A stretch of 64,000 nt of DNA, taken from contig NZ_CABVQC010000006.1 in NCBI RefSeq assembly GCF_902499175.1, forward strand, positions 1 through 64,000, in the 5' to 3' direction. The position numbers and the translations under genes were made by a program. The stretch comes from Burkholderia aenigmatica (GTDB lineage Bacteria; Pseudomonadota; Gammaproteobacteria; Burkholderiales; Burkholderiaceae). The stretch's first letter is position 1, and every line of letters starts with the position of its first letter. The notes under the pieces were generated by a model that was not told the DNA's origin, did not search any database, and saw only the letters and a program-made list of their open reading frames with translations. Below, piece by piece: positions 45,352 through 54,639 of the stretch.

Positions 45352-46494
45352 ATGCAAGATGCAATACCACGACCAGGCGGCCCCTCGCCGGTGCCACGCC
45401 TGATCGCGCTCGACTGGGGCACCACGTCGCTGCGCGCGTACCTGATGACGGATGCGCGGACCGTGCTCGACGAGCGGGCCGCGCCGAAGGGCGTGATGCA
45501 GCTGGGCGGCGCGGGCGCCGCGATCGCTGACGCATGCGATGCGGCCTTCGAGGACGTGTGCGGCGCATGGCTCGATGCGTGGCCGGCGCTGCCGGTCGTC
45601 GCGGCCGGCATGGTCGGCAGCACGCAGGGCTGGCGCGAGGCCCCGTATGCGGACGTGCCGATCGACGCGGCGCGGCTTGGCGCGTCGCTGCAGACGGTGC
45701 GTGCGCGGCGCGGCGTGACCGTGCACATCGTGCCGGGGCTGATCCAGCGCGGCGAGCTGGCGAACGTGATGCGCGGCGAGGAGACGCAGATCGTCGGTGC
45801 GTTGCAGGCGGGCGGCGTGTCGCCCGGTTCGGCGTTGGTCCGGTGGATCGGTCTGCCGGGCACGCATTCGAAATGGGTCGCCGTGCGCGGCTCGCGCATC
45901 GAGCGCTTCCGCACGTTCATGACGGGCGAACTGTACGCGCTGCTGTGCACGCACAGCCTGCTCGGCCGCACGATGCAGCCGTCGGCCGGGTTCGCGCGCG
46001 ACGCCTTCGAGCGCGGCGTGCGCGCCGCACGGGCCGGCCATGCGACGGGGCTGCTCGCGACGATCTTCGGCAGCCGTGCGCGGCTGCTGGCCGGCGATCT
46101 GGCGCCCGACGAGCAGGCCGACTACCTGTCCGGCGTGCTGATCGGTCATGAGCTTGCGGGGCTGGCGGCCGAAGACGGTGGGCCAGGCGGTGCGACCCGT
46201 GATGACGCGTCGCGCCCGATGCTGATCGGCGACGCCGCGTTGTGCATGCGTTACCGGCATGCGGCATCGCTGTTCGGCTGGCCGCCCGTCGACACGATCG
46301 ACGGCGCGGCGGCAGCCGGCCTGTGGGTGCTGGCCGAGCGGGCGGGGCTGCTGCCCGCGGCAAGCGAGGAGGGGGCGCCGGTTCGTCTCGACGAACCGGC
46401 TGCCGGAATGGGCGGCCGGCATGAGGATCGAACCGCGGATCGACCTGCGGTCGACCCGGTGCCGGATCACGAATGCAATATTTCGGGAGACTGA
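45352..46494 (+). CDS. dgoK: 2-keto-3-deoxygalactonate kinase DgoK
   Basis: 380 residues of the DgoK family: nucleotide-binding start LIALDWGTTSLRAYLM (17-32), then AAGMVGSTQGW, GEETQIVGAL and LPGTHSKWV. It phosphorylates 2-keto-3-deoxygalactonate before aldol cleavage. The last ~40 residues (after AERAGLLPAAS) are Pro/Arg/Asp-rich and unlike the family, so the tail may be an unselected extension. AGAGGAATCCT precedes the ATG. Its stop is 2 bases before the TTG of the next gene. Confidence 0.85.
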   Translation: MQDAIPRPGGPSPVPRLIALDWGTTSLRAYLMTDARTVLDERAAPKGVMQLGGAGAAIADACDAAFEDVCGAWLDAWPALPVVAAGMVGSTQGWREAPYADVPIDAARLGASLQTVRARRGVTVHIVPGLIQRGELANVMRGEETQIVGALQAGGVSPGSALVRWIGLPGTHSKWVAVRGSRIERFRTFMTGELYALLCTHSLLGRTMQPSAGFARDAFERGVRAARAGHATGLLATIFGSRARLLAGDLAPDEQADYLSGVLIGHELAGLAAEDGGPGGATRDDASRPMLIGDAALCMRYRHAASLFGWPPVDTIDGAAAAGLWVLAERAGLLPAASEEGAPVRLDEPAAGMGGRHEDRTADRPAVDPVPDHECNISGD

Positions 46495-46496
46495 CT

Positions 46497-48275
46497 TTGA
46501 AACACTGGAAGATTGTCGCAGCGCCGCTGATCGGCGCGCTCGCAGCATGCGGTGGCGGGGAATCGGCGGACGGCGTCGCGGCCGGGCAGCAGCTCGCCGC
46601 CGCGCCCGCTGCCGGAAAGACGGCCGATGACGTGCCCGGCACGCTGCACGTCGACTGCTCGCTCGGCGCGAACGGAACGGGCTCGCCCGCGACGCTCGGC
46701 TCCGCCGCGAATCCGATTCACGATCTCGCGACGCTGAACCGGATCGTGCTCGCGCCCGGCATGCATGTGCGCTTCAAGCGCGGCACGACCTGCGACGGCA
46801 GCTTTACGCCCGCACCGGGCAGCACCGGCGCGGCTGGCGCGCCCATCGTCGTCGATGCGTACGGCGACCCGAAGGCGCCGCGCCCCGTCATCGCGGCCGG
46901 CTGCACCGATGCGACGGCCGACCCCGACCAGTCGATCACCGAGCAGCACAAGACGCCGAGCGGGTTCAGCGGCTATTACTCGCTATGCAAGTCCGACAAT
47001 CCCACGGTGAATCGTGCGGCCATTTATCTCTACAACACCCAGTACTGGGAGATCCGCTCGCTCGAGCTGACCAACGATGCGACGACGCCCGGCGGGCGCC
47101 TCGGGCTGTATGTGCGGCTCGAGGATTACGGCACGGGCAGCCACTATCACGTCGACGACGTGTACGTGCATCACGTGCGCGGCTATCTGAAAGACGTTGC
47201 CGGCAATACGGTCGGGTCGTACAAGACGACCGGCGGGATGCTGTTCGAAGTGACCCGCGACAACGAAGTCGTCGGTACGAAGGAGAAGCGGACCGGCTTC
47301 GACGACATCGCGGTCGAGAACAGCGAGATCTACAACGTCGACGCGGTGGCGCTGTCAACGCGATCTGCGTGGATGTGCCGGGAGGGTGGTGCGCCGTGCG
47401 GCGACTATCCGCCGTACAAGGGCAACTCGGCCTACCTCACGAATCCGGCCACGCAGGCATCGACCGACTATTTCCCGATGACGCGCGTCGTGTTCCGCAA
47501 CAACCTGATCCACAACGTCGGCGGCGACGGCATCATCGTCCGCACGGCAACCGCGCCGCAGGTCGAGGCGAATCACCTGTACGACATCTGGATGCGGGCG
47601 CCGGGCAACAGCGCCGGCGCCTGGGCGATCAACACGGACGATGCGCTGTTCCGCTACAACGAAGTCAACGGCGTGCGGCTGCAGAACAATATCGAGGCCG
47701 GCGACGGGATGGCGTTCGACGCCGATCTCGGCACGCGCAACACGCGCGTGGCCGAGAACTTCAGCCACGACAACGACGGCGGGCTGATGCTGTTCTGCGG
47801 ATGCGGTTCCGACGGGCTTGGCCACGTCGCGCAGGAAACCGGTGCGATCGTCGACAACAACCTGAGCCTGAACGACAAGCGGCGGATCGTGTCCGCCGCG
47901 GGCTCGGCCGACTCCGTCGTGCGCGACAACGTCGTGATCACGCGCACGCCGGGCCTGATCACGCCGATCGTCGAAAACCTCAGCTATGCGAACGCGTTCC
48001 AGGTGACGGGCAACCGCTTCTACAACGCATCGGACAGCGGCGCGATCTTCCGGACGAAGAATCCGCAAGGCAGCTACGCCAACATCGTGTGGAGCGGCAA
48101 CACGTACTTCGGCTACGCGGCGGACCCCGAATTCACCGGGCCGAACTATCGTCACGGCGCCCAGCCCGATACGGTCCTGCCGTTCGCGGGACAGGACGTG
48201 GATGCGGTCGCCAGCGAATGGTCGCGTGCCAGTGGGTTCGACAAGTACAAGTACCGCGCGCCGCACGCACGATGA
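46497..48275 (+). CDS. beta-helix lipoprotein, polysaccharide-lyase-like
   Basis: 592 residues from a TTG at 46497, chosen because CGGGAGA lies 8 bases upstream and the start then gives a lipoprotein signal: positive n-region, hydrophobic core, and lipobox LAAC with Cys18. An in-frame ATG at 46473 overlaps dgoK. No Asp follows the Cys, so outer-membrane placement is likely. Residues 150-560 are a right-handed parallel beta-helix (repeats such as VFRNNLIHNVGGDGI, VVRDNVVI). Catalytic residues are not identified. Context suggests it works on a galactose-type glycan at the cell surface. Confidence 0.75.
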   Translation: MKHWKIVAAPLIGALAACGGGESADGVAAGQQLAAAPAAGKTADDVPGTLHVDCSLGANGTGSPATLGSAANPIHDLATLNRIVLAPGMHVRFKRGTTCDGSFTPAPGSTGAAGAPIVVDAYGDPKAPRPVIAAGCTDATADPDQSITEQHKTPSGFSGYYSLCKSDNPTVNRAAIYLYNTQYWEIRSLELTNDATTPGGRLGLYVRLEDYGTGSHYHVDDVYVHHVRGYLKDVAGNTVGSYKTTGGMLFEVTRDNEVVGTKEKRTGFDDIAVENSEIYNVDAVALSTRSAWMCREGGAPCGDYPPYKGNSAYLTNPATQASTDYFPMTRVVFRNNLIHNVGGDGIIVRTATAPQVEANHLYDIWMRAPGNSAGAWAINTDDALFRYNEVNGVRLQNNIEAGDGMAFDADLGTRNTRVAENFSHDNDGGLMLFCGCGSDGLGHVAQETGAIVDNNLSLNDKRRIVSAAGSADSVVRDNVVITRTPGLITPIVENLSYANAFQVTGNRFYNASDSGAIFRTKNPQGSYANIVWSGNTYFGYAADPEFTGPNYRHGAQPDTVLPFAGQDVDAVASEWSRASGFDKYKYRAPHAR

Positions 48276-48341
48276 CGTAAAGGCCGCCGGCGCGGGGCGG
48301 CGCCCTGCGTCGGCCGGTCGCAGCGTGAATGCCGGCGCGAC

Positions 48342-48355
48342 TTGATCGCCGTCAA
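48342..48355. promoter_or_regulatory. Anr/FNR-like box before uspA
   Basis: TTGAT-CGCC-GTCAA matches TTGAT-N4-ATCAA in 9 of 10 positions. A GATGAT-type -10 at 48377-48382 sits where a class II FNR promoter would place it (centre about -41 to a start near 48390). This is 48 bases before the uspA ATG. Confidence 0.6.
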
Positions 48356-48437
48356 CATTCGAACCCGCCATCCGCCGATGATGGTGACAGGGCCGCGCGC
48401 GATCAGACGCGCGGCCAATCATCCCAGCGAGGTTCGC

Positions 48438-48914
48438 ATGTACGAGAAGATCATGGTGGCCGTCGACGGCAGCGCTTCGTCGAAACAGGCGCTTGCCGAG
48501 GCAGTGAAGGTTGCGCTGGCGGGTGACGCGCACGTCAGCGTCGTGTACGTGGTGGACAAGTCGGTGTTGTTCACGTACGCGGGCCGTTTCGACCCGCACG
48601 CGCTGGTCGAGGAAATCCGCGACGACGGGCGCAAGGTGCTGCGCGAAGCGGAGCAGATCATCGCGCTGGCCGGCGCGAAGGGCGAGGCCGAACTCGTCGA
48701 GACCGAGAGCATCGGCGAGGACATCGCGGAACGCCTGCAGCGCTACGTGAAGGAATGCGGGATCGATCTCGCGGTGGTCGGTACGCACGGGCGGCGCGGC
48801 ATCCGGCGTGTGCTGCTCGGCAGTGTCGCCGAGCGCTTCGTGCGCGGCTCGAAGTGCCCGGTGCTGCTGATCCGCGGCGACGATGACGACGGCGCAGCGG
48901 CTGCCGCTGCTTAA
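48438..48914 (+). CDS. universal stress protein UspA family
   Basis: 158 residues. The ATP-binding type motif G-x2-G-x9-G-S is intact (GTHGRRGIRRVLLGSVAERF). The first strand is KIMVAVDGSASS and the C-terminus PVLLIRGDDDDG is followed by an Ala-rich tail. It is a cytosolic stress/energy-starvation protein. An Anr/FNR-like box precedes it and narGHJI follows 2 kb later, which fits low-oxygen induction. The small membrane protein gene starts 15 bases downstream. Confidence 0.88.
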   Translation: MYEKIMVAVDGSASSKQALAEAVKVALAGDAHVSVVYVVDKSVLFTYAGRFDPHALVEEIRDDGRKVLREAEQIIALAGAKGEAELVETESIGEDIAERLQRYVKECGIDLAVVGTHGRRGIRRVLLGSVAERFVRGSKCPVLLIRGDDDDGAAAAAA

Positions 48915-48929
48915 CGCGGCGGGTGCGCG

Positions 48930-49121
48930 ATGATACGTCGCCAGTACCGGATCGTCGTCGCGGCGATCGCCGTGTTCGTGTCGTTCGCGGGGATGATGGC
49001 CGTCGTGTCGGGGCTGCTGTTCGACAACGCGATGGCGCTGCGCGGCGGCGCGATCGCGCTGGTCGTTGGCGTGGCGGGCTTCGTCGTGATGCTCAATCCG
49101 GGCGCGAAAGGCGAGGAGTGA
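48930..49121 (+). CDS. small membrane protein, two helices
   Basis: 63 residues with two hydrophobic segments (about 8-29 and 39-55) separated by a short polar turn (DNAMALRGG), positive start MIRRQYR and charged end. Inner membrane. It follows uspA by 15 bases and is probably co-transcribed with it. No family recognised. Its small size makes it easy to miss, but codon bias is as in its neighbours. Confidence 0.65.
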   Translation: MIRRQYRIVVAAIAVFVSFAGMMAVVSGLLFDNAMALRGGAIALVVGVAGFVVMLNPGAKGEE

Positions 49122-49237
49122 CGGAAGCGAGCGTGGCCGGCCTCGTCCGGGGATGGTGCCGGTAGCCGCTTTCCACACTTCTGGCGACAGCCGTTGCGGC
49201 GCCATGCGTCCGCTTGCCTGTCCGCTCGTATCGCCGG

Positions 49238-50422
49238 TTACTCGCTTGTCGTACCCGACGCCTTCGCGCCATCCTGCCCGAGCGGTATCGCCAGCCGCTT
49301 CAACGTCTCCGCCAGGTCCGCGTTCTCCGGCTGGACCTTCCGCGCCTGCGCGAACGCATCGCGCGCGGCATCCTCGCGGCCCAGCTTCCACAGCACTTCC
49401 CCCTTGTGCGTCAGCCCGCTCGCATAGGCTTCGAGCGTGCCCTTGTCCGCGTCGTCGTCCTTCGCGAAGATCGCGATCGACCGGTCGAACCACGTCAGCG
49501 CGTCGTCGTTGCGACCGAGGCGATACAGTGCCCAGCCCTTGCTGTCGAGCGCATACGCGTCGTTCGGTGACGTCGCCAGGTGCGCATCGATCATCGCCAT
49601 CGCACGATCGATCTTCAGGCCCGCATTGACGAGGTCGTAACCGACGCTGTTCAACATGCGATCCGAGAAATGGCCGACCTCGAGCGCGGTGTCGATGCGG
49701 CCTTCGTCCCGCTCGGCAATCGCCAGCGCGACCATCTTGGCCGCGATCTGTTGCTGGAGTGCCCGGCCGAGGTGCTGGCCGTCGGCGACCAGGCTGCCGA
49801 GATACTGCGTGTAGAGATCGGGCACGCCCGGATTGCCGGCACTGTTGGCGATGTCCGTGGCGGGCCCGGCACACCAGTCGGTGTCCGCGGGCACGCGCAA
49901 TACCGTGGGGTGCAACCAGAGCTTGCGGTCCACCTGCGATTGCGCGAAGACGGTATAGCCGTTGGCATCGATGCGCCCGCAAGCCAGGTATGCGCCCGTC
50001 ACGTCGAGTACATACGAGTAACGGCCGTAGGGTCGCCCCGTATCTTCGTCGATCACGCGAAACGTCCCGCCCATGTCGCCTTCGCCGACGACAGGCTGAA
50101 GCGCCCACTCGCTCTCGGGATGACGGGCGGGCAGGCGAATCCGCACCGTGCGACCGGCGGCATCGGTTGTGCCGAACACGACGCTTTCGCCGCCTTCTTC
50201 ATAGGGAGGCAGCCCCGCGATCACCTGCCCGGGCAGCAGCAGCCGGTAGCGTGCATTCGGCAGCGGCTGGTGCGTGACGGGGTCGCGCAGCACGAATTGA
50301 TGCACATAAGCTCCTTTGCCGAACGACGCGGTCGGCGGGACATAGGTGCGTGCGTGGGCAGCGGGCAGGACGGTGCAGCTCAAGGCCGCGGCAGCGAGCG
50401 CGGCGAGAAGTCGGGATGTCAT
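49238..50422 (-). CDS. exported TPR protein with N-terminal beta domain
   Basis: 394 residues. The signal peptide is 1-24 (ending AAHA). The N-terminal half (30-180) is beta-rich with a VTHQPLPNARYRLLLP block and FGTTDAAGRTVRI, resembling the small carrier/adapter domains of secreted multidomain proteins. Residues 240-375 hold TPR-like helix pairs (PNDAYALDSKGWALYRLGRN, GLTHKGEVLWKLGREDAARDAF). Function unknown. It is divergent from narG, sharing about 440 bases. Confidence 0.68.
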   Translation of the reverse strand: MTSRLLAALAAAALSCTVLPAAHARTYVPPTASFGKGAYVHQFVLRDPVTHQPLPNARYRLLLPGQVIAGLPPYEEGGESVVFGTTDAAGRTVRIRLPARHPESEWALQPVVGEGDMGGTFRVIDEDTGRPYGRYSYVLDVTGAYLACGRIDANGYTVFAQSQVDRKLWLHPTVLRVPADTDWCAGPATDIANSAGNPGVPDLYTQYLGSLVADGQHLGRALQQQIAAKMVALAIAERDEGRIDTALEVGHFSDRMLNSVGYDLVNAGLKIDRAMAMIDAHLATSPNDAYALDSKGWALYRLGRNDDALTWFDRSIAIFAKDDDADKGTLEAYASGLTHKGEVLWKLGREDAARDAFAQARKVQPENADLAETLKRLAIPLGQDGAKASGTTSE

Positions 50423-50865
50423 GAAATTGCAGTGCTTATTGGTATGGGTTTTTGTTGGTCGACGGCCGGAAATGGAAATGCGCTGAACCTGTTGCGCAAC
50501 CGTCGACCGGCAACCGGCTGCGGCATGCGAATCCCGCTACGGATGGCAGGGATGTTCAGCACAATTCAATGCGAAATCCGAGCGCCGCTACGCGATGCAG
50601 GGAAGCGGCGGACGGATGACGCGCGAATGCAGTGCGCAGCATAGCAGGGCTTGCCGCGCGCTCGCGCCCCAGGTGGCGTTTGCTGTTGCGCGCGGATCAA
50701 CGATATCGTGATTTGTATCAAGTCATGATATGTCGATCCGCCCGACAATCGATTCGACCACGGTGGAAAGGGCGAAACGAATGCGATCCGATCGACCTTT
50801 ACATCCGCCATTTCACCTCCTTAAATAATCAGGGTCTGCCAAAAGACCGGAAAAACGAGATCCCC
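50423..50865. other. promoter region of the nar operon
   Basis: 443 bases between the exported TPR gene and narG. Besides the Anr-like box and -10 at 50708-50749 no gene or repeat is seen. Composition is less GC-rich than coding DNA. Confidence 0.55.
50708..50749 (+). promoter_or_regulatory. Anr/FNR-like box and -10 of narG
   Basis: GTGAT-TTGT-ATCAA (50708-50721) matches TTGAT-N4-ATCAA at 9 of 10 positions. GACAAT at 50744-50749 lies where the -10 of a class II FNR promoter belongs (start near 50756, box centre about -41.5). It gives a leader of about 110 bases before narG. Oxygen-controlled activation is the expected regulation. Confidence 0.68.
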
Positions 50866-53800
50866 ATGAGCCATTTCCTGGATAGATTGCGTTATTTCTC
50901 CACCACGAGGCCACGCTTTTCCGACGGACACGGTGCCGTCACGGACGAGGACCGAAAATGGGAAGACGGCTACCGGCTGCGCTGGCAGCACGACAAGATC
51001 GTCCGCTCGACCCACGGCGTGAACTGCACGGGCTCGTGCTCGTGGAAGGTCTATGTGAAAGGCGGGATCGTCACCTGGGAAACCCAGCAGACCGACTATC
51101 CGCGCACGCGCCCCGACATGCCGAACCACGAGCCGCGTGGCTGCTCGCGCGGTGCGTCCTACTCCTGGTATCTGTATAGCGCGAACCGCCTGAAGCATCC
51201 GATGGTGCGCAGCGCGCTCGTGAAGCTGTGGCGCGAACGCCGCCGCACGCTTGGGCCCGTCGACGCGTGGCGCTCGATTGTCGAAGACGACGAAGCACGC
51301 CGTTCGTACCAGAGCCGGCGCGGGCTCGGCGGCTTCGTGCGCGCGAGCTGGGACGAGGTCAACGAGATCGTTGCGGCCGCAAATGTCCACACGGTGAAGC
51401 AGCACGGCCCCGATCGCGTGGTCGGCTTCTCGCCGATTCCGGCGATGTCGATGGTGTCGTATGCGGCGGGTTCCCGTTCCCTGTCGCTGATCGGCGGCGT
51501 GTGCCTGAGCTTCTACGACTGGTATTGCGACCTGCCGCCTGCGTCGCCGCAGACCTGGGGCGAGCAGACCGACGTGCCGGAATCGGCCGACTGGTACAAC
51601 TCGACGTTCATCATGATGTGGGGCTCCAATGTCCCGCAGACGCGTACGCCGGACGCGCACTTTCTCGTCGAGGCGCGCTATCGCGGCACCAAGGTCGTGT
51701 CGGTGTTCCCCGACTACTCGGAAGGCGCGAAATTCGGCGACCTGTGGCTGCACCCGAAGCAGGGCACCGACGCGGCGCTCGCGCTCGCGATGGGGCACGT
51801 GATCCTGAAGGAATTCCATCTGGCGGGGAAGAGCGACTACTTCACCGACTATTGCAAGCGCTATACCGACATGCCGTGCCTCGTGCGCCTCGTGCCGCAC
51901 GGCGACGGCTACGTGCCCGAGCGTCTCGTACGCGCATCCGACTTCGACGATGCGCTCGACGAAGCCGCGCATCCGGACTGGAAGACCGTGATGATCGACG
52001 ATGCGACCGGCGAGTTCGTCGTGCCGGTCGGCTCGGTCGGGTTCCGCTGGGGGCAGCAGGACGAAGCCGACAAGGGCAAGTGGAACCTGCGCGGCGAGAC
52101 GTCGAAGGGCGCGGCACTCGCGCCGCGGCTGTCGTGCACGGCCGCGCACGACGACGTGGTCGACGTGCTGTTCCCGTATTTCGGCAACCAGCCGCACGCG
52201 CATTTCAATTCGACGCAGCACACGTCCGAGCTGTCGCGCCGGATCGGCGTGCGGCGCATCGCGACGCGCAACGGCGACCTGCTGGTCGCGACCGTCTACG
52301 ACCTGTTCGTCGCCAACTACGGGCTCGACCAGGGCCTCGGCGGCCGCGACGTGGCCGCGAGCTACGACGACGACCTGCCGTACACGCCGGCCTGGCAGGA
52401 AGCGATCACCGGCGTGAAGCGCGCGGACGTGATCTCGGTCGCGCGGCAGTTCGCGGAGAACGCGCACAAGACGCAAGGCAAGTCGATGGTGATCATCGGC
52501 GCCGGGATCAACCACTGGTTCCACATGGACATGTCGTACCGCGCGATCATGAACATGCTGATCATGTGCGGCTGCGTCGGCAAGCCGGGCGGTGGCTGGT
52601 CGCACTACGTGGGCCAGGAGAAGCTGCGCCCGCAAACCGGCTGGACGGTGCTATCGGGCGCGCTCGACTGGAGCCGCCCGCCGCGCCAGATGAATGCGAC
52701 GTCGTTCTTCTACGCGCACACCGACCAGTGGCGCTACGACCCGATGGACCCGGCCACGCTGCTGTCGCCGCTCGCGGACAAGTCGCAGTTCCACGGCGCG
52801 CCGATCGACTACAACGTGCGCGCGGAACGGATGGGCTGGCTGCCGTCCGCGCCGCAGCTCGCGGTGAATCCGCTGAAGGTCGGCGCGGCGCTCGCCGATC
52901 CCGCGCATGCCGGTGCGGCGCTCGCGCAGCAGTTGAAGGCGGGCACGCTGAAGTTGGCGAGCGAGGATCCCGATGCGCCGGAGAACTTCCCGCGCAACCT
53001 GTTCGTGTGGCGCTCGAACCTGCTGGGTTCGTCGGGCAAGGGGCATGAATATTTCCTGAAGCACCTGCTCGGTACGACCCACGGCGTGCAGGGCGAGGAT
53101 CTCGGCGCGACCGGCGGCACGCGCCCCGAGGAAGTGACGTGGCATGACGACGCGCCGCGCGGCAAGCTCGACCTGCTCGTGACGCTCGACTTCCGGATGT
53201 CGACGACCTGCATGTACTCGGACGTCGTGCTGCCCACCGCGACGTGGTACGAGAAGGACGACATGAACACGTCCGACATGCACCCGTTCATCCACCCGCT
53301 GTCGGCGGCCGTCGATCCCGCGTGGGAATCGAAGAGCGACTGGGAGATCTTCAAGGGGATCGCGAAGCGCTTCTCCGAACTGTGCGACGGGCATCTGAGT
53401 GTCGAACGCGACGTGGTGCTCGCACCGATCGCGCACGACACACCGGGCGAGCTCGCGCAGCCGTTCGACGTGCAGGACTGGAAGCGCGGCGAATGCGAGC
53501 CGGTGCCGGGCCGCACGATGCCGAACGTGACCGTCGTCGAGCGCGACTATCCGAACACCTACGCGCGCTTCACGTCGCTCGGGCCGTTGATGGACAAGCT
53601 CGGCAACGGCGGCAAAGGCATCGGCTGGGACACGAAGGACGAAGTGAAGCTGCTCGGCGAGCTGAACTACAAGGTGGCCGACGGCGCGGCGCAAGGGCGG
53701 CCGCGTATCGACACGGCGCTCGACGCGGCCGAGGTGATCCTCGCGCTCGCGCCCGAGACCAACGGCGAGGTGGCGGTGAAGGCGTGGCGCGCACTGTCCG

Positions 53801-54639
53801 GCATCACGGGCATCGACCATACGCACCTGGCCGCCGCGCGCGCGGACGAGAAGATCCGTTTCCGCGACATCCAGGCGCAGCCGCGCAAGATCATCTCGTC
53901 GCCGACGTGGAGCGGGATCGAATCCGAGCACGTGTCGTACAACGCCGGCTACGTGAACGTGCACGAGCTGGTGCCGTGGCGCACGATGACCGGCCGCCAG
54001 CAGCTCTATCAGGATCATGCGTGGATGCGCGCGTTCGGCGAATCGCTGTGCGCATACAAGCCGCCGGTCGATACGGGCAGTTACGCGCACATGGTCGGCA
54101 CGCGTTCGAACGGCAACCCGGAACGGGTGCTGAACTTCCTGACGCCGCACCAGAAGTGGGGGATCCACAGCACCTACACGGACAACCTGCTGATGCTGAC
54201 GCTGTCGCGCGGCGGCCCGATCGTGTGGATGTCGGAGGACGACGCGAAGGCGATCGGCGCGGTCGATAACGACTGGATCGAGTGCTACAACTCGAACGGC
54301 GCGTTGTGCGCGCGGGCCGTCGTCAGCCAGCGGATTCCGTCCGGGATGGTGATGATGTACCACGCGCAGGAGAAGATCGTGAACACGCCGGGCTCCGAGA
54401 TCACCGGTACGCGCGGCGGCATCCACAACTCGGTCACGCGCATCGCGCTGAAGCCGACCCACATGATCGGCGGCTACGCGCAGCTCGCGTACGGCTTCAA
54501 TTACTACGGCACGGTCGGCTCGAATCGCGACGAGTTCCTGATCGTGCGCAGGATGAACAAGATCGACTGGCTCGATAGCGAAGAGACCGCGGTCGACCCC
54601 ACAACGCAAGCCGTACGGGCTACCGGAGAAACGTCATGA
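50866..54639 (+). CDS. narG: respiratory nitrate reductase, alpha subunit NarG
   Basis: 1257 residues, the catalytic molybdopterin subunit reducing nitrate to nitrite at the inner face of the membrane. FS0 cluster ligands H50, C54, C58 (HGVNCTGSC) and C93 (RGCSRG) are present. The conserved WGSNVPQTRTPDAH and PKQGTDAALALAMGHV segments also match NarG. No Tat peptide, as expected for the cytosol-facing enzyme. The MSHFLDRLRYF start is the family start. The stop overlaps the narH ATG. Confidence 0.97.
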   Translation: MSHFLDRLRYFSTTRPRFSDGHGAVTDEDRKWEDGYRLRWQHDKIVRSTHGVNCTGSCSWKVYVKGGIVTWETQQTDYPRTRPDMPNHEPRGCSRGASYSWYLYSANRLKHPMVRSALVKLWRERRRTLGPVDAWRSIVEDDEARRSYQSRRGLGGFVRASWDEVNEIVAAANVHTVKQHGPDRVVGFSPIPAMSMVSYAAGSRSLSLIGGVCLSFYDWYCDLPPASPQTWGEQTDVPESADWYNSTFIMMWGSNVPQTRTPDAHFLVEARYRGTKVVSVFPDYSEGAKFGDLWLHPKQGTDAALALAMGHVILKEFHLAGKSDYFTDYCKRYTDMPCLVRLVPHGDGYVPERLVRASDFDDALDEAAHPDWKTVMIDDATGEFVVPVGSVGFRWGQQDEADKGKWNLRGETSKGAALAPRLSCTAAHDDVVDVLFPYFGNQPHAHFNSTQHTSELSRRIGVRRIATRNGDLLVATVYDLFVANYGLDQGLGGRDVAASYDDDLPYTPAWQEAITGVKRADVISVARQFAENAHKTQGKSMVIIGAGINHWFHMDMSYRAIMNMLIMCGCVGKPGGGWSHYVGQEKLRPQTGWTVLSGALDWSRPPRQMNATSFFYAHTDQWRYDPMDPATLLSPLADKSQFHGAPIDYNVRAERMGWLPSAPQLAVNPLKVGAALADPAHAGAALAQQLKAGTLKLASEDPDAPENFPRNLFVWRSNLLGSSGKGHEYFLKHLLGTTHGVQGEDLGATGGTRPEEVTWHDDAPRGKLDLLVTLDFRMSTTCMYSDVVLPTATWYEKDDMNTSDMHPFIHPLSAAVDPAWESKSDWEIFKGIAKRFSELCDGHLSVERDVVLAPIAHDTPGELAQPFDVQDWKRGECEPVPGRTMPNVTVVERDYPNTYARFTSLGPLMDKLGNGGKGIGWDTKDEVKLLGELNYKVADGAAQGRPRIDTALDAAEVILALAPETNGEVAVKAWRALSGITGIDHTHLAAARADEKIRFRDIQAQPRKIISSPTWSGIESEHVSYNAGYVNVHELVPWRTMTGRQQLYQDHAWMRAFGESLCAYKPPVDTGSYAHMVGTRSNGNPERVLNFLTPHQKWGIHSTYTDNLLMLTLSRGGPIVWMSEDDAKAIGAVDNDWIECYNSNGALCARAVVSQRIPSGMVMMYHAQEKIVNTPGSEITGTRGGIHNSVTRIALKPTHMIGGYAQLAYGFNYYGTVGSNRDEFLIVRRMNKIDWLDSEETAVDPTTQAVRATGETS

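Noticed and set aside
42591-45971. 1126-codon minus-strand frame over LacI, porin and dgoK
   Set aside because: It is antisense to three well-supported genes and in the wrong frame for LacI; pure high-GC artefact.
46473-46496. ATG at 46473 as start of the beta-helix lipoprotein
   Set aside because: It overlaps dgoK by 22 bases and spoils the lipoprotein signal; the TTG at 46497 has the ribosome site and a proper lipobox.
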